The notes beneath the pieces are model-generated. The model did not search any database, was not told the origin of the DNA, and was given only the letters and a program-made list of their open reading frames with translations. Below, one piece after another: positions 21,302 to 30,305 of a stretch of 64,000 nucleotides of DNA; position 1 is the first letter of the stretch, and every line of letters starts with the position of its first letter. The position numbers and the translations under genes are program-made. Source of the stretch: Amphiduros pacificus (lineage: Eukaryota; Annelida; Polychaeta; Phyllodocida; Hesionidae); the NCBI GenBank assembly GCA_949316495.1, contig OX439002.1, positions 52,181,531 through 52,245,530 of the forward strand. The letters run 5' to 3'.

Positions 21302-21361
21302 GGGTGGAATGTAGCTCAGTTGGTAAGATGCCTGTCTCACATGCTAAAGGTCTGGGGTTCA
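21302..21361 (+). pseudogene. tRNA-like SINE head or tRNA relic
   Basis: The A-box-like GTAGCTCAGTTGGTAAGATG and a B-box-like GGTCTGGGGTTCATT are present without a foldable cloverleaf. Close relatives at 44107 and 53731 have a shared downstream body, which suggests a SINE family. Confidence 0.55.
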
Positions 21362-21589
21362 TTTTACTACTTCATCAATGTTCATCATGTTTAGCAATTT
21401 ATTTGTGGTCCTTTACACGTTAAAATGGGGATTGAAAGTGAACTTATTAGTTAAGAATTTTATAATCCAAAATTATCAGCATAGTTTATTTGTTGGACCT
21501 CAGGTATTGTGGATTTTGACCTTTGTCTTCGCAGAATCAGTCATATTTTGAATATGATTTTGAAAGCATTGATCTTACCTTGTATGAAG

Positions 21590-21671
21590 GGTAGCGTGGC
21601 CGAGCGGTCTAAGGCGCTGGTTTAAGGCACCAGTCTCTTCGGAGGCGTGGGTTCGAATCCCACCGCTGCCA
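21590..21671 (+). tRNA. tRNA-Leu (anticodon AAG), copy 3
   Basis: The same 82-nt gene as at 2161, with a T5 terminator eight bases downstream. Its upstream flank matches 12709 and 24301. Confidence 0.96.
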
Positions 21672-22167
21672 ATAACTTTTTATGTATCTACAAAATAGGT
21701 AAATAATTGTAATTAAACCATAGTTGCAACACTGTGAATTGTTACAGACAGTCAGAGTTATCAGAATGATATTTGCTGATGAAATGAAGTTTTAAGTTCA
21801 AGTTTTAAAAATGTGCAAAAATGTGCAAAAATGGTTACTTTCATACAGAAAAAATATCAAATTGTCCTGAGTTAAAAAAGTGAATACGCTGGCGCATTAA
21901 ATGTTTTGTCCATTTGTCCATCCATCTGTCTGTCCATCTGTTCAAATTAGAATTTTGTGGATCCTCTATTTTCCTTTCCAAACAGCAATAATCATGATTT
22001 AAAACTGCAGAATGGTCCTAATTTTACCATGTCAGCCATGATGGAAATCAGCAAGTCATGTGTCAACTTGCTGTATTCATTCAGCACCTCATTTGAGCCT
22101 CTTGTCAAATAACTCGCCTTCAACTTGGCACCTCATGTGTCACGTTCCACTACTTGAAAAAGTTCAT

Positions 22168-22239
22168 TGGAGATGCCGGGGATTGAACTCGGGGCCTTTC
22201 ACATGCGAAGCGAACGCTCTACCACTGAGCTACATCCCC
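22168..22239 (-). tRNA. tRNA-Ala (anticodon CGC), copy 4
   Basis: Flank type B. The body is identical to 18457, including the A52-C62 mismatch, with a T5 terminator. Confidence 0.88.
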
Positions 22240-22484
22240 AATCATGGAAATATTAATGAGCATTACTCAATTTGAAATATTAAGGGATAGAGGATCATAT
22301 TATTCAAGTAATGTTATTGTCTTTAATTCCACTCTGTGACCAGGTATTTACTTTTCACAGGACAAAAAATGGCACAAAACAAGGTCATGGACTTTTGACA
22401 AACATCAGAGGGGATAAAACACATTGAGAAAATCAGAGCTTGTTGGTTGTGTGGGAACACCCCTGATTGGAAATAAAACTATCA

Positions 22485-22556
22485 TGGAGATGCCGGGGAT
22501 TGAACTCGGGGCCTTTCACATGCGAAGCGAACGCTCTACCACTGAGCTACATCCCC
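22485..22556 (-). tRNA. tRNA-Ala (anticodon CGC), copy 5
   Basis: Flank type A, the same body, TTTT terminator on the minus strand. It lies 245 bp from copy 4, repeating the 18457/18777 pairing. Confidence 0.88.
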
Positions 22557-22651
22557 ACCTTGATAAGAGGATTTTTTTATATCAAAATGAGTTTCTGAAG
22601 GATGTACTTTGTACAATAGGAATGATCATAGAAGTATCATATTCCCAGTTG

Positions 22652-22690
22652 ACTGAACCTGGGGCATTTCACATGCAAAATAAACACTAT
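22652..22690 (-). pseudogene. tRNA-Ala relic
   Basis: CTGAACCTGGGGCATTTCAC then ATGCAAAATAAACACT resembles the T arm and anticodon arm of tRNA-Ala. It is the sister of the relic at 18944 and is truncated. Confidence 0.65.
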
Positions 22691-23205
22691 AATTTATATA
22701 TCTTTAATATGCATGTGAGAACTTTTGCTCAATCAGAACTATTTTCCACTTGACCTTGGTGTGCAAGGTCAGGTTGGTTTGACCTTTTCACTTTTTTACT
22801 TGCTGAAGTTATCTTGATTTGAAAAATGTAACAAGTGCAATTTCTTTGGTACCCACATGTATCTAACTTCACTCATGGCAAGATTTCTCCCTTTACTTGA
22901 ATCCATATTTCAATATAAACATAGACTCACAATAATTTGACATTTTTTCAATGCTGAATACAAAACCTGCATCCATCTTTCATATCGAGTGCATCAGATT
23001 GGCATATTATTATTTCAAAACAGCAATAATCATGATTTAAAACTGAAGAATGGTCCTATTATTATCATGTCAGCCATGATGGAATTCAGCAAGTCATGTG
23101 TCAACTTGCTGTATTCATTCAGAGCCTCATTAAAGCCTCTTGTCAAATAACTCGCCTTCAACTTGGTTCCTCATGTGTTGCATTCCACTACTTGAAAAAG
23201 ATAGT

Positions 23206-23277
23206 TGGAGATGCCGGGGATTGAACTCGGGGCCTTTCACATGCGAAGCGAACGCTCTACCACTGAGCTACATCCCC
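23206..23277 (-). tRNA. tRNA-Ala (anticodon CGC), copy 6
   Basis: Flank type B, slightly diverged upstream (ATAGT). The body is identical to the other CGC copies, with a T5 terminator. Confidence 0.88.
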
Positions 23278-24007
23278 AATCATGGAAATATTCCAGAAGA
23301 CTACTCAATTTGAAATGTTAAGTGATAGAGGATCAAATTGTTCAAGTAATGTTATTGTTTTGAAGTCCACTCTGTGACCAGGTATTTACTTTTCACAGGA
23401 CAATAATTAGCATAAAATGTGATGGAGGTCATGGGCTATTGACAAACATCAGTGAGGATAAAACACATTAAGAACACCAGAGCTTGTTGTGTGGGAATGC
23501 CCCTATTTGGAAATGAAAATTTCATGTTGCTGGAGTTTTTTTATGCAATTTAACTATCTTTAAAAGTTTGACCTTTCACTTTTTTACTTGCTGAAGTTAT
23601 CTTGACTTGAAAAAATATAACAAAAAGATTTCTCATAAATCCTAAAAAGAAGATGTTCAGGATTGTCTTGAGTATTATGTTTTGACCTCTTAACCTTTCT
23701 TGTCTTGAATCTGAAAATGTATGATGGAAAATCTTTCAACAGTAAGTAGATAGAAATATAAATACATCCTCACATTTGAATAGTGAACAGTTGGAATAGA
23801 TAAGTGAACAATTAATCCAAACTGAGAGCAACAATAAATAGCTCTCAGGTCCAAATAAGTCTCTTCTCAGTATATTTTCTGGAAGTTTGCTGACTTTGGG
23901 GTTTTATACCCAAAAAAAACATAAAAGTTAATTTTAGAATGTATATATTGGATTAATTATACTGGAAATTGAAAATGAATTTTAAGATATGGCCTTTGTA
24001 TATGATT

Positions 24008-24075
24008 GACCCAGTGACCAAATGGATAAAGCATCTGACTTCAAATCAGAATTTTAAGAGTGTGGTGTTCATTTA
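24008..24075 (+). pseudogene. Chimeric tRNA-Arg relic
   Basis: The 5' part (GACCCAGTGACCAAATGGAT ... CTGACTTCAAATCAGA) is a tRNA-Arg relic like 19469. From about 24062 it switches to GTGGTGTTCATTTAACTAC, the 3' part and flank of the tRNA-like relic at 21302. This looks like a recombination joint between two duplicated blocks. Confidence 0.65.
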
Positions 24076-24300
24076 ACTACTTTATCAATGTTCATCATGT
24101 TTAGCAATTTATTTGTGGCCCTTTTACATGTTAAAATGAGTCATGGGGATTGAAAGTGAAGTTTTTAGTTTACAAATTTATAATCCAGAATTTATCAGCA
24201 TAGTTCATTTCTTGGACCTCAGGATTTTGACCTTTGTCTTCGCAGAATCAATCATATTTTGAATATGATTTTGAAAGCAGTAACCAAAACTTGTATGTAG

Positions 24301-24382
24301 GGTAGCGTGGCCGAGCGGTCTAAGGCGCTGGTTTAAGGCACCAGTCTCTTCGGAGGCGTGGGTTCGAATCCCACCGCTGCCA
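24301..24382 (+). tRNA. tRNA-Leu (anticodon AAG), copy 4
   Basis: The same 82-nt gene with a T7 terminator four bases downstream. Its flanks pair with those of 21590. Confidence 0.96.
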
Positions 24383-24660
24383 TAACTTTTTTTATGTATC
24401 TACGTAATAGTTGTAATATTCATTATACGATAGCTGTAAACTGTTACAGACGTTTAGAGTTATCAGAGTGATATTTGCTGATGAAACGAATTTTAAAGTT
24501 CAAGTTTAAAAAAAGTGCAAAAACTTTCATACACTGAGAAAAAATATGAAATTGTCTGAATTCAAAAAAGTGAATACCCTGGCACATTAAATGTTGTTTC
24601 CATTTGTCCATCCATCTGTCCATCCATCTGTTCAAATTTTAATTATGCGGACCCTCTAAC

Positions 24661-25631
24661 GTTTGATGAAAATCTTCCAGACTCTCTATAACTGGTCAAA
24701 ATCACAAGAAAAGGATCGATTTTTCAAAATATATATTAGTTTTGCCTTTTTCTATAGATATATATTAATTTTGCCTTGTTCAGAATTATTTAATTATATT
24801 TGACATGTAGATATCACAAAGACATTTTTTTTATCAGCATAGTTCATTTCTTGGACTTCTTTCTGCCTATTTAGACATCGATCAAAGTTACTACTGATGG
24901 ACGGACAAACTTAATTTATTTCAGTGATTAATTTTAATGAGAGTTTTGATATAATAAACTATTTTTTAACCTTTCTCAACCGAAATTGAAACATTCATTC
25001 AAAAGCATAGGATTTGATTTGAGCTCAGACATTTTTACAAAAATACTATAACATGGATGCTACAAGGCTGAGGATTTCAAGATTTAATCATAAATTTTAA
25101 ACTTCGAATAAGTTGGCCCCTTGGCCATCCTTGTGCGTGTTACAATTTCTTTCAGTGGCTTTGAGAGAATAGTTTATGATATCCTACCACGTTAGACTTG
25201 GATCCACCTGGTGGAAGAAGATCTTTCCGCATTGTACATGTCCACCAGAGGTCGCTGAGAGATATTTCGGATCTATTTATAGATGCATGCACGTGGAGCC
25301 ATGTTGTTCAATCAAAGCAAGGTTTGCTCGTTATGACATTTGATTTAAAATTGGAATGTAATTATCTCAAAAACGCTTCAAAGACCTGCAAAATATGTCT
25401 GCACAATTGAAGGATACAAGAGACCACCAATTTGAAGAGCTACTCGTATATTATTGGTGTGGAACTTCCATTCTGCAGGAAAGTCCATGCAAAAATACAC
25501 TTCAACTTCTGAACATGAAGACGTAAAAATAAGTTCCAGGTCTGAGACAGGTAACAAAGGCAAATGTTAGCTTCACTGCCCTTTTTAACTCGATCGCTGA
25601 CTCAGTTTGAGGTGGAAGAGTGGGGTGGTCA
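24661..25631. other. Non-coding stretch with a CTCF-like site
   Basis: No gene is recognised. The perfect palindrome TCCACCTGGTGGA lies at 25203-25215 and the CTCF-like string CCACCAGAGGTCGC at 25242-25255. The stretch becomes less AT-rich toward the minisatellites. Confidence 0.4.
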
Positions 25632-26370
25632 GGGGCAGGGCTATCACCAAGGGGAGAGAACCAGCAATATGAGGGAAGGGCTATCATAAAGGGGAGGGAA
25701 CCAGCAATATGAGGGAAGGGCTATCATAAAGGGGAGTGAACCAGCAAAATGAGGGAAGGGCTATAACTAAGGGGAGAGAACCAGCAATATGAGGGAAGGG
25801 CTATCACAAAGGGGAATGAATCAGCAATATGAGGAAGGGCTGTCACAAAGGGGAGGGAACCAGCAAAATGAGGGAAGGGCTATCATAAAGGTGAGGAACC
25901 AGCAGTATGAGGGAAGGGCTATCACAAAGGGGAGAGAACCAGCAAAATGAGGGAAGGGCTATCATAAAGGGGAGGGAACCAGCAATATGAGGGAAGGGCT
26001 ATCATAAAGGGGAGTGAACCAGCAAAATGAGGGAAGGGCTATAACTAAGTGGAGAGAACCAGCAATATGAGGGAAGGGCTATCACAAAGGGGAATGAATC
26101 AGCAATATGAGGAAGGGCTGTCACAAAGGGGAGGGAACCAGCAAAATGAGGGAAGGGCTATCATAAAGGTGAGGAACCAGCAGTATGAGGGAAGGGCTAT
26201 CACAAAGGGGAGTGAACCAGCAAAATGAGAGAAGGGCTATCACAAAGGGGAGTGAACCAGCAAAATGAGAGAAGGGCTATAACTAAGGGGAGGGAACCAG
26301 CAATATGAGTGAAGGGCTATCATCAGTATTAGGGAAAGGCTAAGGAGTAAACCAGCAGTATGAGGGATCA
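25632..26370 (+). repeat. 40-bp minisatellite with ~278-bp higher-order period
   Basis: About 18 copies of GGGCTATCATAAAGGGGAG(A/G/T)GAACCAGCAAAATGAGGGAA. A block of about seven units is itself repeated about 278 bp apart (compare 25718 with 25996), including its variant units. Confidence 0.93.
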
Positions 26371-26834
26371 GCTAGAAAGGCTCAGAGTGTGGGAAGTAAA
26401 AATCTATAAAATATGCATTGTTTTATTTATATACATAGTACCCACACAGTTGCCAGAAAAAGATGTTGAAAACTTTCCAGACTGTGTCATTAGTTTCTTA
26501 TAGAGATTTGATGTTCCTGTGGCTCCATATTACATGTGATATTGGTCTTGCCATGTCTATGCTGATCCTGCCATGTTCGTGAAACTCAACATGAGCACGA
26601 TATTTTGTGAATCAGTAATGTTTGAATTGCCACGGGAACTCTTTATTGAATGTACTTTGTTGCTTGTGTTTTAATCAATGTTTTTTTAAAAATCATTTTG
26701 AGATTTGTAATTTATTTTAAAATCAGGGCATTCTTTTAATGGCACATGTCTTGTAGGCAACCAAGCCAGACACCATCATCTCTGCAGCATTTTGCAAATT
26801 GAATAAAATATATTTCCATCTCACAAATGTCCAG
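26371..26834. other. Non-coding stretch between minisatellites
   Basis: Nothing recognisable is seen. Confidence 0.4.
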
Positions 26835-27050
26835 CTAGTTAGTATTGAGCCAATTAGAGTTGAGCCAATTAGTGTTGAGCCAATTAGTGTTGAGCCAATT
26901 AGTGTTGAGCCAAATAGTGTTGAGCTAATTAGTGTTGAGCCAATTAGTTTTGAGCCAAATAGTGTTGAGCCAATTAGTGTTGATCTAATTAGTGTCAAAC
27001 CAATTAGTGTTGAGCTGATTACTGTCAAACCAATTAGTGTAGGGCCAATT
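26835..27050 (+). repeat. 15-bp minisatellite
   Basis: About 14 copies of CAATTAGTGTTGAGC. The period is a multiple of three, so both strands are open across it, but no gene is claimed. Confidence 0.93.
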
Positions 27051-27639
27051 AACATCACTTTTAGATTTGGAAATAAATCACTTTGTAATATATTATAGGG
27101 CTGATCAATGTGTGCATCACATCACTTCCAGATCACTTTTATAATCTTGACTCAAGGACTCATTCCATGGTGCTGGTTGATGGTTTATTGAATTGAGAGG
27201 TTGTGTTTGTATAGATCAAGTGTTTGGTTTACCTTGGTGAGATGTTGTGTACACATCTACTACACACTAATCAATACTCCAGTCCACAACTTTAATGTCA
27301 GACTCTCATTCCAATTAGTGAAATCACAAAGTTTAACATTTTGGGATTTTTATGACACATTCAGGATTGAGTATTTCCATGGTGATGGCATGTCTGTGGT
27401 AAATAGAGCACATTGCATGGATGTAGAGGGCGCCGGCGAGATTGAGCTCACCCAAGGTCACGAGGATGGCGTGTATGTGGTGTGTGAGCAAATGTGTGGC
27501 TTGCATGTTCTCTGTGGTCAACTATGTCCACACTCTCTGCCCATTGGCTTCCAGGCAGGAATCACTTGCCAAGTTACACAAGCATCAATCATGCATGATT
27601 ATATGGTATTAATAGCTCATGATAGATGCATGGGGAGAT
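27051..27639. other. Non-coding stretch with a GC-richer patch
   Basis: 27415-27530 is GC-richer (GAGGGCGCCGGCGAG) and lies within a frame open from 27201 into the next array. The peptide matches no family I know and there are no convincing splice sites. Confidence 0.35.
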
Positions 27640-27990
27640 GGTTCAGGGGTATTGTCTCCCTGACAGGATGGGGAGATGGTGCAGGAGTATTGGATCCCTC
27701 ACAGGATGGTGCAGGAATATTGGATTCCTCACAGGATGGGGAGATGGTGCAGGGATATTGGATCCCTCGCAGGATGGGGAGATGGTGCAGGGATATTGGA
27801 TCCCTCGCAGGATGGGGAGATGGTGCAGGGATATTGGATCCCTCACAGGATGGGGAGATGGTGCAGGGATATTGGATCCCTCACAGGATGGTGCAGGGAT
27901 ATTGGATCCCTCACAGGGTGGGGAGATGGTCCAGGGGTATTGGATCCCTGACAGGGTGGGGAGATGGTGCAAGGGTTTTGGATCCCTCTC
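27640..27990 (+). repeat. 38-bp minisatellite
   Basis: About nine units of GGATGGGGAGATGGTGCAGG followed by GATATTGGATCCCTCRCA. Some units lack 12 bp (26-bp variants). Confidence 0.92.
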
Positions 27991-28126
27991 AGGACATCCT
28001 TCACTCTCTTACTCTTGATTATCCCTTATGCATGACTTCCTTCGCCCTCTTATTCTTGACTATCTGCCATCACTCTTTCATGAATTCCTTCACTCTTGTG
28101 TGTTATTTGCACTACACACACTCTAC

Positions 28127-28610
28127 CCTGGTTGCCCTATCTTGGGTGATACCCTAGTTGCCCTAAGATAGGGTATCACCGAAGATAGGGCAACCAAGGT
28201 ATCACCGAAGATGGGCAACCAGGGTTTCACCCAAAATAGGGCAACCGGGGTATCACCCAAGATAGTGCAACCAGGATATCACCCAAGATAGGGCAACCAG
28301 GGTTTCACCCAAGATAGGGCAACCAGGGTTTCACCCAAAGTAGGGCAACTTGGGTATCACCCAAGATAGGGCAACCAGGGTATCATCCAGGATAGGGCAA
28401 CCAGGGTATCATCCAGGATAGGGCAACCAGGGTGTCACCCAAGATAGGGCAACCAGGGTATCACCCAAGATAGGGCGACCAGGGTATCATCCAAGATAGG
28501 GCATCCAGGGTATCACCCAAGATAGGGTAACCAGGGTATCACCCAAGATAGGGCAACCAGGGTTTCACCCAAGATAGGACAACCAGGGTATCACCCAATA
28601 TAGGGCGATC
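28127..28610. repeat. 26-bp minisatellite starting with an inverted unit
   Basis: About 18 direct copies of GATAGGGCAACCAGGGTATC plus ACCCAA. The first unit and a half (28127-28165) are in the opposite orientation (GGTTGCCCTATCTTGGGTGA), making a near-perfect palindrome at the left edge. Confidence 0.92.
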
Positions 28611-28619
28611 AGGAAATCA

Positions 28620-29235
28620 CAGGAAATATGGCATTGAATTTATCACAAGGGAAATGTACTTCTGTATTAAAATTGAAGGATTTTTCCATGTTTTTGGTAT
28701 AATATATTTGTCAAAAAATAAGATTGTCAAAGAAAATAAAGAAAATTGTTAAACATTTTGATAATAACATTGAGAGAATATTATTCATATTTCCTCTGTG
28801 TTATTCTTCACACTGTGGAAAGCAGTATGTCTGAATAGCAAGATGCCACACTTTGTTAAGGATTTTGAAAACTAGAAGTTACCCAGTCAGCATGATTGGC
28901 CTGACCTATTTTACTTACCTGCAGATGAACACAATCGAGGAGTCTTCATTTGTTAGTGAAGAAAGAAATAGATAAGATTTTGCTCCAATACAAGCCATTT
29001 TGGGCCATGCCATGGAGAGATACGAAGAAAGATTCTCTATCTTCTAAAGATAATTCATTCTGTCACGAAATGTGTCAATCAGATAAATCAAGAATGTGCA
29101 AAATCAATAAAAAACCTATTTCCCAAGTGGCTCAGATCATGTGCTATGACCATGAGTAAGAGTTCTATTTGGATCACTTTCTTGCCTTCCTCTATGTTCC
29201 TGTCATACTCTATTCATTAGGTACTGCACTCTGTA
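28620..29235. other. Non-coding stretch between minisatellites
   Basis: AT-rich. Nothing recognisable is seen. Confidence 0.4.
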
Positions 29236-29239
29236 ATCA

Positions 29240-29860
29240 TTCCTGCTTCTGTCCATTCCCTCCTCTTCTGTCCATCCCCTCCTCTTCTGTCCATTCCTTC
29301 CATGTCTGTCCATTCCCTCCTCTTCTGTCCATCCCCTCCTCTTCTGTCCATTCCTTCTTCTTCTGTCCATTCCTTCTCTTCCGTCCATTCCCCCTTCTGT
29401 CCATTCCTCCCTTCTGTCCATTCCCTCTTCTTCTGTCCATTCCTTCCTCTTCTGTCCATTCCTCCCTCTTCTGTCCATTCCTTCCTCTTCTGTCCATTCC
29501 CCCTCTTCTGTCCATTCCTTCCTCTTCTGTCCATCCCATCCTCTTCTGTCCATTCCATCCTCTTCTGTCCATTCCCTCCTCTTCTGTCCATTCCTTCCTC
29601 TTCTGTTCATCCCTTCCTCTTCTGTCCATTCCTTCCTCTTCTGTCCATTCCTTCCTCATCTGTCCATTCCTCCTCTTCTGTCCATTCCTCCTCTTCTGTC
29701 CATTCCCTCTTTTGTCCATTCCCTCCTCATCTGTCCATTCCTTCCTCTTCTGTCCATGCCTTCCTCTTCTGTCCATTCCATCCTCTTCTGTCCATTCCTT
29801 CCTCTTCTGTCCATTCCTTCCTCTTCTGTCCATTCCTCCCTTCTGTCAATTCTTGCATCC
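29240..29860 (+). repeat. Polypyrimidine minisatellite, ~19-bp unit
   Basis: About 33 units of TTCCTCTTCTGTCCA plus a short pyrimidine run, with length variants. The plus strand is overwhelmingly C/T for about 620 bp. The minus strand has a low-complexity open frame (repeats of DRRGRNGQKRKEWTEE) that simply follows the repeat. Confidence 0.94.
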
Positions 29861-29864
29861 TCTG

Positions 29865-30305
29865 ATCTGCCCTGCACCCTATGTCCATTCCTCCACCTTA
29901 CTATGTCTACTCCTGCACACTATATCCGTTCCTGCACCTTACTATCTCTACTCCTGCACCCCATGTCCTGCACTGTATGTCCATTCCTGCACCTTACTAT
30001 GTCTAGTCCTGCACCCTATGTCCGTTCCTGCACTTTACTATGTCTACTCCTGCACTGTATGTCCGTTCCTGCACCTTACTATGTCTACTCCTGCACTGTA
30101 TGTCCATTCCTGCACCTTACTATGTCTAGTCCTGCACCCTATGTCCGTTCCTGCACTTTACTATGTCTACTCCTGCACTGTATGTCCGTTCCTGCACCTT
30201 ACTTTGTCTACTCCTGCACTGTATGTCCATTCCTGCACCTTACTATCTCTACTCCTGCACCCTATGTCCTTTCCTGCACCTTACTATGTCTACTCCTGCA
30301 CCCTA
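29865..30305 (+). repeat. 41-bp minisatellite
   Basis: About ten units of CTGCACCTTACTATGTCTAC and CCTGCACTGTATGTCCRTTC, abutting the polypyrimidine array and still pyrimidine-biased. Confidence 0.92.

Larger units (their letters stand above)
21340..24660. repeat. Segmental-duplication blocks 2 and 3 of the tRNA field
   Basis: 21340-21970 and 24060-24660 are duplicates of each other (TATCAATGTTCATCATG or CATCAATGTTCATCATG, TTTAGCAATTTATTTGTGG, and each holds a tRNA-Leu(AAG)). 21950-22830 and 22840-24060 repeat the tRNA-Ala block seen at 17790-19640. The flanks have diverged while the tRNA bodies stay identical. Confidence 0.8.

Noticed and set aside
27201-28157. A 318-codon open frame over the 27.2-28.1 kb segment
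   Set aside because: More than half runs through the 38-bp minisatellite and the start of the next array. The upstream part matches no family and lacks splice or promoter support.
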